From Minisyncoccota bacterium (GTDB taxonomy: Bacteria; Patescibacteriota; JACMRA01), in the NCBI GenBank assembly GCA_014376695.1, contig JACMRA010000014.1, positions 1 to 57,133 on the forward strand: a DNA stretch of 57,133 nucleotides, read 5' to 3'. The notes beneath the pieces were generated by a model, which saw nothing but the letters and a program-made list of their open reading frames with translations, made no database searches and was not told the origin of the DNA. Positions 41,431 through 49,164 of this stretch are shown piece by piece (position 1 is the first letter of the stretch; the number at the start of each line of letters is the position of its first letter). The position numbers and the translations under genes are program-made.

Positions 41431-42144
41431 CTATTGATGGTCAGTTTTGACCTCAACGGAATTATCAGCAGGGGTCGTTAAGGCCTCTTCTTTTTTGCCG
41501 TCCATCATCTCTGACATATATTTGGCATTGAGCTGGGCATTCAGATGAGCTTGATCGGCTTGATTCTGGTGGTATATTTCTGCTATAATTGAATGGACTT
41601 TGGCGGGATTAGGCACATTATCAAAAAGAAAGCCGCCGGTCATAGCATTGCTTTTGTGTGTGTCTGTTGAAACATCCGCGGCTGTCTGGACACTAACGTT
41701 ACCGTAGTCAAAAATAGCTCCCCAAACGCCGTTTTGCTTGTAGCTGATATCTTCGACCTTCTCGATAGCCAGTTCGTTGACCTCTCTATTAAATAGGGAT
41801 CTTTGATCGATATCTATCAACCTTTTTGTGGTTACAATCTGCAGGGACAAGTAGTAATTATGCACTTGGTAGGCAAATGCTACAATCAACATTGAAACCA
41901 CCGTAAAGAAAGTTACGTTAGCCAAGCTCTTGACAATTGGGACTGCCCCAGTACTAGCTACCAAAAAATTAACCACAAACAAAATAATGGTTATAACAAA
42001 AAACGAGAAAGCCCGAAAGCCCAGTAGTAGTATATCTTCTCGAATAACTAGGATTATATCTTCGGAGGTCTCAATTTTGTTTGGTAGTGCTTTTGTCCCC
42101 CAGATGAGATTGTCATCTTGAAAGGTGTCTTCAATTCGCATCAT
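41431..42144 (-). CDS. Membrane protein with bacterial PH domain
   Basis: I use the ATG at 42144 (the in-frame TTG at 42171 lies within the sod gene). The 237-residue protein has two membrane helices (about 38-62 and 70-92: FSFFVITIILFVVNFLVAS, FFTVVSMLIVAFAYQV), followed by a bPH2/YdbS-like domain (YYLSLQIVTTKRLIDIDQRS, REVNELAIEKVEDISYKQ, DYGNVSVQTA). A charged tail follows (about 180-237). Such proteins bind membranes; the role is unknown. It is next to and downstream of the superoxide dismutase. Confidence 0.8.
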   Translation of the reverse strand: MMRIEDTFQDDNLIWGTKALPNKIETSEDIILVIREDILLLGFRAFSFFVITIILFVVNFLVASTGAVPIVKSLANVTFFTVVSMLIVAFAYQVHNYYLSLQIVTTKRLIDIDQRSLFNREVNELAIEKVEDISYKQNGVWGAIFDYGNVSVQTAADVSTDTHKSNAMTGGFLFDNVPNPAKVHSIIAEIYHQNQADQAHLNAQLNAKYMSEMMDGKKEEALTTPADNSVEVKTDHQ

Positions 42145-42148
42145 ACTT

Positions 42149-42784
42149 TTAGGCGGTGATTTTTTTGTCAAAGCTGTCGCTCACGAACTGCCAGTTAATA
42201 TAACCAAAGAATTGATCAATGTAGTCCGCTCGCTTGTTTTGGTAATCAAGGTAGTAGGCGTGTTCCCAGACATCCATAGTCATTAGAGGCTGTCTACCGT
42301 GAAATAATGGGTTGTCCGCATTGCTGGATTTTTCGATACTTAACTTGCCATCTTTATCGGTTACAAGCCAGACCCAACCAGATCCGAATTGGCTTAAACC
42401 GGCCTCTTTCCATTGCTTTTTGAATTCTTCATAGCTTCCAAACCCATCTAAAGCACTTCCAAAAGCCGAGCTCATTTTGGCTGACTCAGAGTTGGCTTTG
42501 GTGGTTAGGGTGTCCCAGTATAAATTGTGATTATATACTTGGCCGGCGTTATTAATCGCTGCTTGCTTTTTGCCTTCGGAGACTCGATCAACGTTGATAA
42601 TTAGATCTTCCAGTGAGCTAAATTCTACTCCGTCAACTTGGATAAGCGGTAACAGGTTGTTTAGATTAGTCAAATATGTCTGATGGTGTTTATTCAGGTG
42701 AATATCGATTGTCTGACTGTTAATAAATGGAGCTAAGCCTGCTGGTTCAAAATTGAGGGTTGGGAGGGTGAGATTAGTAAGCAT
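42149..42784 (-). CDS. Fe/Mn superoxide dismutase
   Basis: Converts superoxide to H2O2 and O2. The 211-residue protein has all metal ligands: His in HLNKHHQTYLTNLN (about 29), His in VYNHNLYWDTL (about 85), Asp and His in MDVWEHAYYLDYQNK (about 170 and 174). QFGSGWVWLVTDKDGKL and the C-terminal YINWQFVSD helix are also present. It has no signal peptide, so it acts in the cytosol. Whether Fe or Mn is bound cannot be told from this sequence. The PH-domain gene follows 4 nt later. Confidence 0.95.
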   Translation of the reverse strand: MLTNLTLPTLNFEPAGLAPFINSQTIDIHLNKHHQTYLTNLNNLLPLIQVDGVEFSSLEDLIINVDRVSEGKKQAAINNAGQVYNHNLYWDTLTTKANSESAKMSSAFGSALDGFGSYEEFKKQWKEAGLSQFGSGWVWLVTDKDGKLSIEKSSNADNPLFHGRQPLMTMDVWEHAYYLDYQNKRADYIDQFFGYINWQFVSDSFDKKITA

Positions 42785-42879
42785 AAATAGGTATTTTTGT
42801 GGATTTTGATTGGAGGGATCTTATTTATTTAATACTCAAAAGATGCTTTATCTTATTGGATCTGTCAAGAGCTGCTAAA

Positions 42880-44004
42880 CTACCTAAAGGCTTCTGTTAA
42901 ATCCTGCATATTCTTAATATCCTTGATTTTGAGGTCGCAAGGCAGTTCTAGATTACCAGCGTACAAGCCTTCTCGGCTAAGCTTAAAAGTTTCTTTGTCT
43001 AGGCATTGATTATTAGCGGTAGTGATTTTGACTGACTTGGTATTAAGTATTCTGAGCTCTTTTAATTCTTTGACTTGAATTTTGATTGTTGGAGTGCCGA
43101 AAATATTATGTGTCCAGCCCCAACGGTAACCCGAAACAAAATATAAACTACCTTTTGGAACGGATAAGTAAGCCATATTTTGATCAAAAATATTAGCACT
43201 AAGATTAGCAATGCTTGTCTGCGTTTTAAAACCATTTCCTGAATCTTTAGATTCTCCAAAAGCGTATATATCCATCTGGGCAATCGAAAAATTATTAGAT
43301 ACAACTTCGAAACTATCTACTTCTAGGTCTGGATTAATAGCGATCTCGAAATTGGTATCACCTCGTAAATATATATTTGATTTATTGAATTCTCTGTAAT
43401 TAGAATTATACTGCAATAATTTGCTCATTGCAACAGTGCCAAACATTGTGCTTATCAAACAAAAAACTAATGCAACTTGTAAAGAATTTAGGCAAAATAA
43501 TTTCAAAGAAATATATGGATTTTTGATCTGGGTATCTTTATCTGTCCAAAGACATACAATATACGGAAAAACCAAAACTGGAACAAAAGCAAAATAACCA
43601 GCAAGCTTATTCCAATAATCGTCGAGTGTAATCATCGGGCTTCCATCCTGGTACTTCATTTCAGAAATCATTAGATACTGCAAAAATAACCAGCCGACTA
43701 AAATAATTAGAACACCAGGAAAAGATTTTAGGATTATGTCTTTTTTGATGCTTTGAGCCCGTTCGTCGAGTCCTCGAAATGTCATCAAGAATTGCATATT
43801 TTGACTAAATAAGAATCCGCTAAGAAGTAGAATTAGGTTAAGGACTAAAAAGATTGCCATTGCATATACCGGCGTATCTGGACTGAGTCCGAAGAATTTT
43901 TCACTTAATGGACTTTTTGGGAGCAAGAGCAAGACTCCAATTGTGGAATTAAAAAAGAGGATTGTGGCCAGAGTGCGGCGAAGTAAGATAGATTTTGTAG
44001 GCAT
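42880..44004 (-). CDS. Membrane protein, partner of an Xre regulator
   Basis: The 374-residue protein has about six membrane helices in its first 200 residues (11-32, 48-68, 95-115, 135-155, 170-195) and a large exposed C-terminal domain (about 200-374) with NIYLRGDTNFEIAINPDLEV, VSGYRWGWTHNI and two Cys near the end (NNQCLDKETF, LELPCDLKIKD). No family is recognised. It starts 7 nt after an Xre-type regulator. The same order (small XRE gene, membrane gene) is common in bacteria and suggests the regulator controls it. Confidence 0.75.
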   Translation of the reverse strand: MPTKSILLRRTLATILFFNSTIGVLLLLPKSPLSEKFFGLSPDTPVYAMAIFLVLNLILLLSGFLFSQNMQFLMTFRGLDERAQSIKKDIILKSFPGVLIILVGWLFLQYLMISEMKYQDGSPMITLDDYWNKLAGYFAFVPVLVFPYIVCLWTDKDTQIKNPYISLKLFCLNSLQVALVFCLISTMFGTVAMSKLLQYNSNYREFNKSNIYLRGDTNFEIAINPDLEVDSFEVVSNNFSIAQMDIYAFGESKDSGNGFKTQTSIANLSANIFDQNMAYLSVPKGSLYFVSGYRWGWTHNIFGTPTIKIQVKELKELRILNTKSVKITTANNQCLDKETFKLSREGLYAGNLELPCDLKIKDIKNMQDLTEAFR

Positions 44005-44011
44005 AAATAAA

Positions 44012-44260
44012 TTATTGATGGTTTGGATTGATAGGGAATAGATTATCGAAGGGCTGCAGCGAAAAAATTTCTTCGATCTTAACTTTGAAGAAGTCTGACA
44101 TTTTTAGGGCTAATTCTAAGGATGGAGCATATTCTCCTCGTTCAAGGTATCCGATAGTCTGAAAATTAACTTCCAGGACTTTGGCCAATTCTTCGCGGCT
44201 GAGTTTGTGGGCGGTTCGAAATAGTTGGATACGATTGTAGATTTTTTGGTTAGATGGCAT
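44012..44260 (-). CDS. Xre-family HTH regulator (YozG-like)
   Basis: The 82-residue protein is one HTH_3 domain: IYNRIQLFRTAHKLSREELA, KVLEVNFQTIGYLERGEYAP, SLELALKMSDFFKVKIEEIF. The second helix-turn-helix (QTIGYLERG) is the DNA-reading one. It would bind its own promoter. It is encoded 7 nt upstream of the membrane protein. Confidence 0.9.
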   Translation of the reverse strand: MPSNQKIYNRIQLFRTAHKLSREELAKVLEVNFQTIGYLERGEYAPSLELALKMSDFFKVKIEEIFSLQPFDNLFPINPNHQ

Positions 44261-44291
44261 TATAGATTAAGTAATATAACTAATTGTTTTA

Positions 44292-44320
44292 GATATACAA
44301 CATTATATTAGATTTGTCAA
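44292..44320 (-). promoter_or_regulatory. Promoter of the Xre-membrane pair
   Basis: Minus strand TTGACA (44320-44315), 17-nt spacer, TATATC (44297-44292), start codon 44260. TAATATAA within the spacer and TTATATTA downstream of the -10 form an inverted repeat (8-bp arms, 23-nt gap), a possible operator for the Xre protein. Confidence 0.6.
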
Positions 44321-44387
44321 GTATTTTGTACTTTTGAATTGGCTGGCGAATTGACCAACCCAAAAAAAACCTTCAAGACTAAGGCAT

Positions 44388-44663
44388 ATGAATCCCCAAA
44401 ATTCTCAACCCCCAATCAAGCAAAAAGATCCGCTCCACGGCGTAACGCTCCAAGCAATTCTCGAGCATCTCGAAAGTCAATATAGCTGGGCTGAACTCGC
44501 CAATATGGTTAATATCAAATGCTTCAGTATGAATCCAAGTATCAAATCCAGCCTAACATTTCTCCGCAAGACTCCTTGGGCGCGGGCTAAAGTGGAGAGT
44601 TTGTATTTATGGTCGCTTAGAGAAATCAAGAGAGCCCAAGGTCTAAGGGTAGAGGTAGAATAA
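44388..44663 (+). CDS. VF530-like (DUF2132) DNA-binding protein
   Basis: The 91-residue protein matches the VF530/DUF2132 family: KDPLHGVTLQAILEHLESQY, SWAELANMVNIKCFSMNPS, IKSSLTFLRKTPWARAKVES and LYLWSLR. Family members fold as a small helical domain thought to bind DNA. A single-gene unit, upstream of rpsL. Confidence 0.9.
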   Translation: MNPQNSQPPIKQKDPLHGVTLQAILEHLESQYSWAELANMVNIKCFSMNPSIKSSLTFLRKTPWARAKVESLYLWSLREIKRAQGLRVEVE

Positions 44664-44684
44664 AAGGTGCAAGTTTTGGTTTGG

Positions 44685-44713
44685 TTGACAATATCCTACA
44701 AGTCTCTTTTATT
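44685..44713 (+). promoter_or_regulatory. Promoter upstream of rpsL
   Basis: TTGACA (44685-44690), 17-nt spacer, TTTATT (44708-44713). The -10 is mediocre; a TATAAT-like stretch at 44719-44724 (ATAATA) is an alternative. Confidence 0.45.
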
Positions 44714-44763
44714 ATTACTATAATATATCCAATCCTACAAAGATTATAGAAGTTCAAGAATGT

Positions 44764-45201
44764 ATGCCTACTTTTAATCAATTAATTCGCAAAGGTCGAA
44801 CCAAAAAAACCACAAAATCTAAGTCTCCAGCGATTAACACAAACTGGAACCCTACTGAAAAACGACAAAAAACCGTTATGAACCCTTTCAAAAAAGGCGT
44901 CTGTACCAAAGTTTATATCACAACTCCAAAAAAGCCTAACTCCGCTCAACGAAAAGTAGCTAAAGTCAAGTTAACTAACAAAATGGAAGTACTGGCTTAT
45001 ATTCCTGGAATGGGGCATAACTTGCAAGAACACAGCGTCGTAATGATTAGAGGCGGGCGTGTTAAGGATCTTCCAGGGGTAAAATATCATATTGTTCGAG
45101 GCCGATACGACGCAGCTGGCGTAGGTAAATCACCAAAGTTTGGAGTTCTTCGAAATCGATCTCGATCTAAGTACGGTACAAAACGACCAGTGGCCAAATA
45201 A
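44764..45201 (+). CDS. rpsL: Ribosomal protein uS12
   Basis: uS12 sits at the 30S decoding site. The 145-residue protein has the conserved core [40 protein letters not shown] and [13 protein letters not shown], with the Lys residues whose change gives streptomycin resistance (in KKPNSA and GRVKDL). It has PGMGHN where most have GGEGHN. The N-terminal part carries an extra stretch (about 22-40) as in longer uS12 versions. The usual downstream rpsG and fusA are missing; a tRNA-Tyr gene follows. Confidence 0.96.
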   Translation: MPTFNQLIRKGRTKKTTKSKSPAINTNWNPTEKRQKTVMNPFKKGVCTKVYITTPKKPNSAQRKVAKVKLTNKMEVLAYIPGMGHNLQEHSVVMIRGGRVKDLPGVKYHIVRGRYDAAGVGKSPKFGVLRNRSRSKYGTKRPVAK

Positions 45202-45303
45202 CCAAAACCAAAAAAATTCGTTAAGGTTGACATATCTAAAAAAGTTACCCAATCTTTAATCAATATTCAGTTCATAATAGCCAATATTTGGGCTGTTTAT
45301 TAT

Positions 45304-45381
45304 CCGGTGTTGGCCGAGCGGTCAATGGCAGCAGACTGTAAATCTGTAAAGTCCCTGGTTCGAATCCAGGACGCCGGACCA
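45304..45381 (+). tRNA. tRNA-Tyr (GTA) with short variable loop, CCA encoded
   Basis: CCGGTGT / ACGCCGG acceptor, D-arm GCC...GGC, anticodon arm GCAGA-CTGTAAA-TCTGT (anticodon GTA), variable loop only AAAGTC, T-arm CCTGG-TTCGAAT-CCAGG, discriminator A, CCA. Bacterial tRNA-Tyr usually has a long variable arm and G1:C72; this one is short with C1:G72. Confidence 0.9.
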
Positions 45382-45422
45382 AAAATTAATTTTTATCTGA
45401 CACCGCTTATCAGAATATCATC

Positions 45423-45446
45423 CTAGCTTCTTTGGCTAGTTTTTTA
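45423..45446 (+). terminator. Terminator after tRNA-Tyr
   Basis: CTAGC-TTCTTTG-GCTAG followed by TTTTTTATT, 8 nt before the next start codon; it ends the rpsL/tRNA-Tyr transcript. Confidence 0.7.
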
Positions 45447-45454
45447 TTATCATT

Positions 45455-46045
45455 ATGTCCAAGTTAACTTTTCCAAGTTTGAACAATAACAATTTTTTTA
45501 CTCCCGCCTTTTTGATCTTTGGACTCATAGCCTCTAATATTGTCTTTAGCCAAGAACTCTTTAGTAGTTTTAGTTTGTACTTTTTTGTTTTTGCTATTGT
45601 TATTTTAATCCAGTTTCTCAAAAGTTTTATTTTCAACTTCGCCATACTCGATAATATTGTTTTTAATACCCGAAAATCCATCTATATAGTAATTAATACT
45701 ATCTTACAGCTCAGTCAATATTACGCCCTGTATTTTGGTCTCGTGAGTCTTAACAAATTTAGTACCGCATCTGACCTAATCAACTACATCGGGTGCGCTT
45801 TGGCAATTTATATATTGCAGATATTCCTGAACAAGAATTTTCGACTTAATCCCGTATATTATATTGAAATTGCGGTACTTCTACTAGCTAAGGGCTTGCT
45901 CGTGTTTAAGCTCTTTGGACTAACTGACCAAATTAGCGTGACCGAGAATTTTTATAATTACCTGGCCATCTCGATTTTGATTATGGAATCTTACCAATTC
46001 TTGTTGGCCGCAAGGCAGTTTTTGAGTAATAAGTTAGGCAAGTAG
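45455..46045 (+). CDS. Polytopic membrane protein, unknown
   Basis: The 196-residue protein has about six membrane helices (15-33, 37-60, 67-92 partly amphipathic, 107-126, 133-152, 165-185) with very short loops and no charged domain. No motif or family is recognised. It follows the tRNA-Tyr terminator by only 8 nt, so its own promoter must lie upstream or within the tRNA region, or transcription leaks through. It is convergent with the HD-like gene. Confidence 0.7.
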   Translation: MSKLTFPSLNNNNFFTPAFLIFGLIASNIVFSQELFSSFSLYFFVFAIVILIQFLKSFIFNFAILDNIVFNTRKSIYIVINTILQLSQYYALYFGLVSLNKFSTASDLINYIGCALAIYILQIFLNKNFRLNPVYYIEIAVLLLAKGLLVFKLFGLTDQISVTENFYNYLAISILIMESYQFLLAARQFLSNKLGK

Positions 46046-46073
46046 ATTTTACTTCAATCCTATTAAGCTTTGA

Positions 46074-46706
46074 TTATTTTTTGATAGTTTTTGTCTCGAA
46101 TCTAGAGAATAATTGATCATGAAAATCAGTCATAAAGGCTGACCAAAGCATAAATGGTCTTTTTTTGTCCCGAATTTTTTGCATTAAGCCATGCTCTTGC
46201 CAATTAGCTTGTTTTGCAACTCTTTTGATAGAGTAATCTTCCCCGCACAGTAAGTCCATAATATCTGGAGCGATTTTATCTATAGACTTGGCAAATCTGG
46301 CCTCTGGAGTCAGTGCCTCGAATTCTTCTTGATAGAGCTTGTGGTAATTGAGGTGTAACAATTTCTTGCCTTCGATGTATTCATGAGAGTCGGCTTGCTT
46401 AATAAATGTTAGCTCATCGCCAAGTACGGTTTCACCTATATCGTAAATGGCCAAAATTGTAAGAACCTTGCCAAGATCTACGTCAATATCCAAATACGGA
46501 TGTAAAAACACCGCAATTATGGGCAAACTTCCGACATGTTCTATAAGAGATTCTCTAATTAATTCATCGTCAAAACCAAATATTTCATTTGGAAATCTGT
46601 TTTTGATCCTTGATAGGACAAAAGGCTGGGTACTTTTTCTAAGGACGCTAGAGTATCTACTCAATTGGTCTATTAAACTGTCTAAAAGCTCGGAGTGATT
46701 AAACAT
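46074..46706 (-). CDS. HD-superfamily-like protein with altered HD motif
   Basis: The 210-residue protein resembles the HD_3/YfbR nucleotidase-like group: ESLIEHVGSLPIIAVFLHPY (His57), DLGKVLTILAIYDIGETVLG (the motif), and later ALTPEARFAKSIDKIAPDIM. In the family the motif is HDxxE; here it reads YD at 88-89, so one metal ligand is replaced. GDELTF and the distal KSIDKIAPD Asp are kept. Catalysis may be lost or changed. It lies between a membrane protein and an acetyltransferase. Confidence 0.7.
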   Translation of the reverse strand: MFNHSELLDSLIDQLSRYSSVLRKSTQPFVLSRIKNRFPNEIFGFDDELIRESLIEHVGSLPIIAVFLHPYLDIDVDLGKVLTILAIYDIGETVLGDELTFIKQADSHEYIEGKKLLHLNYHKLYQEEFEALTPEARFAKSIDKIAPDIMDLLCGEDYSIKRVAKQANWQEHGLMQKIRDKKRPFMLWSAFMTDFHDQLFSRFETKTIKK

Positions 46707-46737
46707 GGGATTTTATTTTAAATTTGTCGCTATATAC

Positions 46738-47175
46738 TTATTTTTGATTATTAAATTGCATCGCATATTGGGTGGCTGTTTCTTTGGTTATCTCAAATTT
46801 TTTGGAGTGATAAAATTTTATAGCCTTAGTATTGGTTTTGTGAACTGTTAAAGTCAAAAATTGGTGATTTTGAATGGCTTGAATGATTAACTTGTCCAAA
46901 ATATCCCCGCCAATTCCTCCTCCTTGAAATTCTGGCAAAATTTGAATTCCGCCAATATGAATTGAATGACCGTTGTTTTCTAACCTTAATCTGCCAATTG
47001 GTTTGTCCTGAGACATAATTAGCCAAGTTTGGTTTATTTTTGGCAAAAACTCTTCTTTAAATTCTTGAAAATGCAAACTAGAGAGGCTTTGTACAGGCTG
47101 CTTCATACTAACTTGAACAATCTGATACAAAATCTCTATGTCGCCGGGCTTTGCCTTAATTAATTGATAATCCAT
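46738..47175 (-). CDS. GNAT-family N-acetyltransferase
   Basis: Transfers an acetyl group from acetyl-CoA to an amine. The 145-residue protein shows motif A with the acetyl-CoA-binding loop IQILPEFQGGGIGGDILDKL (about 82-101), preceded by WLIMSQDKPIGRLRLE and followed by VHKTNTKAIKFYHSKKFEIT (motif B). It is a single-domain enzyme and its substrate is unknown. It stands alone on the minus strand, convergent with nothing. Confidence 0.92.
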   Translation of the reverse strand: MDYQLIKAKPGDIEILYQIVQVSMKQPVQSLSSLHFQEFKEEFLPKINQTWLIMSQDKPIGRLRLENNGHSIHIGGIQILPEFQGGGIGGDILDKLIIQAIQNHQFLTLTVHKTNTKAIKFYHSKKFEITKETATQYAMQFNNQK

Positions 47176-47293
47176 AGTTTAGTTTGTTTTTTATCTCTTT
47201 AAATATACTTGTGGATAATATTGTCATAAAAGTAGCTCGCGGATTTGAGACTTAAATTGCTCCTCTAAACTCTTCCCAAATGGTAGATTTGGT

Positions 47294-47986
47294 TTATAAG
47301 TCAATATTTTTGGCATAATTAAACTGCTTTTTTGATTTGATGTGATCTTCGATGATATATTTGATTTTAACAAGGATTAGGTAGATTTCTTCTAAGTCCT
47401 CAATCTGGGTTGAGTCGTAGGCCTTGGAGACGGCGTATTCTTTGTCTTTGAGAATTACCCAAAACCAGTTACGCCCGACGACCACACACCCATATATCGT
47501 ATCAAAACCAGTTTTGGCATCTCGGTTAAGGGCTTGGGCCACTAACATTTCGGCGAGTAATTGGCCTCTGGGATCACTGTCTCCTTGCTCTTTTTTGTAT
47601 TCATGAAAACAAAAGTACGGTACGCTCGGCTCATATTTGCCACTAGCGATAGTATAATCAACGGCTCCACTAAGTTTAAGCTCGCCAAAATCATAACCAA
47701 AAGTTCGATTAGCAAAGTTGGAATAGCCCTCCCCCTTATTTTTGACTAGTCTAAGAATCGGCGAAATTACGTTTATAATTAGCTCTTGCTCAGTCAAAAA
47801 ATCTATCCTGTCGGAATAATCGGCGATAATCGAACTAAGTTCCTTTAATACAATATCATCGAGAAGTTTCGGTAGATTTTTAAGCACATTTAACAAATCA
47901 GCATTGATTATATCCTGACGCTCAAGGTGAAGAGTATTTTCTAAGTTTTGGAGCTTTGATTGTGCAAAAGAGAGGATTTGAGGCAT
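47294..47986 (-). CDS. PD-(D/E)XK nuclease-like protein
   Basis: The 230-residue protein has a helical N-terminal half (1-75) and a compact core with LSGAVDYTIASGKYEPSVPY, FCFHEYKKEQGDSDPRGQLL and GCVVVGRNWFWVILKD. Asp in VDY and the E-x-K in HEYKKE are spaced as in PD-(D/E)XK nucleases, and GQLLAEMLVAQ helps place the following helix. The family is used in restriction and DNA repair, but no partner gene is present. A 26-codon open stretch continues in another frame past its stop to about 47224 and could mean a C-terminal frameshift. Confidence 0.7.
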   Translation of the reverse strand: MPQILSFAQSKLQNLENTLHLERQDIINADLLNVLKNLPKLLDDIVLKELSSIIADYSDRIDFLTEQELIINVISPILRLVKNKGEGYSNFANRTFGYDFGELKLSGAVDYTIASGKYEPSVPYFCFHEYKKEQGDSDPRGQLLAEMLVAQALNRDAKTGFDTIYGCVVVGRNWFWVILKDKEYAVSKAYDSTQIEDLEEIYLILVKIKYIIEDHIKSKKQFNYAKNIDL

Positions 47987-48119
47987 ATATTTTGGACTAT
48001 TTTAAATTGCAAAAACCTATGAATATGATATCTTCTCTGCAAATTTTGGTCAAATGTATGGGCCAAAATCCCTAATTGACAAATTTAATTTTGAGACTCT
48101 TGATATTAGTATAAATCCT

Positions 48120-49154
48120 ATGTCCCAAAAATACTACACAGTCATCGGACTCGAAACACATATACAACTCAATACAGTGACTAAGCTATTTTGTTCTTGC
48201 CTTAATGAGTACTCGCCAAATACCCCAAACAAAAATATATGTCCGTTTTGCACTGGACAAATGGGTGCTCTCCCGCAACTCAATCAAGCTGCCGTGCAAA
48301 AAACTATTCGCCTCGGCGTGGCCATCAATGCCAAAATCCCAGAACTAACCCGTTGGGATCGCAAAAATTATTTTTATCCAGATTCCCCCAACGGCTATCA
48401 AATAAGTCAGTATGAGAACCCAGTGGTCGAAGGGGGTCAGATTAACTTTTGGGTAGAAGAAGGAGGCGTCGGTAAGTTCCAACCCTTTAGCGTCCAACTA
48501 ACAAGGGCTCATCTCGAGGGCGACGCCGCAAAACTACTGCACTCTGGCAATAAGACTATGGTTGACTTTAATCGCTCTAACTGCCCATTAATCGAAGTAG
48601 TAACTGACCCAGTGATGACAAATGCGGCCCAAGCAATGGCTTATGTAACTGAGTTGCAACTCCTTGTTAGAACCCTTGGAATTAGCGACGCCGATATGGA
48701 CAAAGGCCAAATGAGATTTGACTGTAATCTCTCCCTCCAAACAGAAGAGCAGTTTCAATCTGACAAATTGCCTAGTTATCGAGTCGAAACAAAGAATATT
48801 AATTCAGTCCGTGCTTTGGGTCGAAGTATTGAGTATGAAATTATACGACAAGCCCAATTGCTTGACCAAGGTATAACTCCTGACCAAGAAACTCGCGGTT
48901 GGCGAGATGACAAAGGGCTATCTATCACCCAGAGATCCAAAGAGGACGCAATGGATTATCGTTATTTTCCAGAACCAGATCTCAAGATTCTGTCCATCGA
49001 TCGAGATGACTTGCCCACTTTGGCCAGCCTCGGTGAGTTGCCCAATGATAAAAGGCAGCGATATATAAATATGGGACTAAACTACCAAATAGCTAATACT
49101 TTTGTGATGCAAGCCAATGTTGGTGAGTACTTCGATTCGGTGATTACCGATTAA
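48120..49154 (+). CDS. gatB: Aspartyl/glutamyl-tRNA amidotransferase subunit B, shortened
   Basis: Converts Glu-tRNA-Gln or Asp-tRNA-Asn to the amide with GatA and GatC. I use ATG 48120 (MSQKYYTVIGLETHIQLNTV); the 22 upstream codons run through a promoter. The cradle domain is complete: zinc Cys (CSC...CPFCTGQMGALPQLN), TRWDRKNYFYPDSPNGYQIS, LTRAHLEGDAAKL, VDFNRSNCPLIEVVTDP and DYRYFPEPDLKIL. It ends at 344 residues, about 130 shorter than usual: most of the helical domain and the YqeY-like tail that grips the tRNA are absent. GatA/GatC are not in the window. Confidence 0.92.
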   Translation: MSQKYYTVIGLETHIQLNTVTKLFCSCLNEYSPNTPNKNICPFCTGQMGALPQLNQAAVQKTIRLGVAINAKIPELTRWDRKNYFYPDSPNGYQISQYENPVVEGGQINFWVEEGGVGKFQPFSVQLTRAHLEGDAAKLLHSGNKTMVDFNRSNCPLIEVVTDPVMTNAAQAMAYVTELQLLVRTLGISDADMDKGQMRFDCNLSLQTEEQFQSDKLPSYRVETKNINSVRALGRSIEYEIIRQAQLLDQGITPDQETRGWRDDKGLSITQRSKEDAMDYRYFPEPDLKILSIDRDDLPTLASLGELPNDKRQRYINMGLNYQIANTFVMQANVGEYFDSVITD

Positions 49155-49164
49155 TTCCATTGCT

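Noticed and set aside
47224-47304. 26-codon frame (TTG start) after the nuclease-like gene
   Set aside because: It could be a C-terminal frameshift or a tiny gene, but there is no ribosome site and no family match; I only mention it under the nuclease-like gene.
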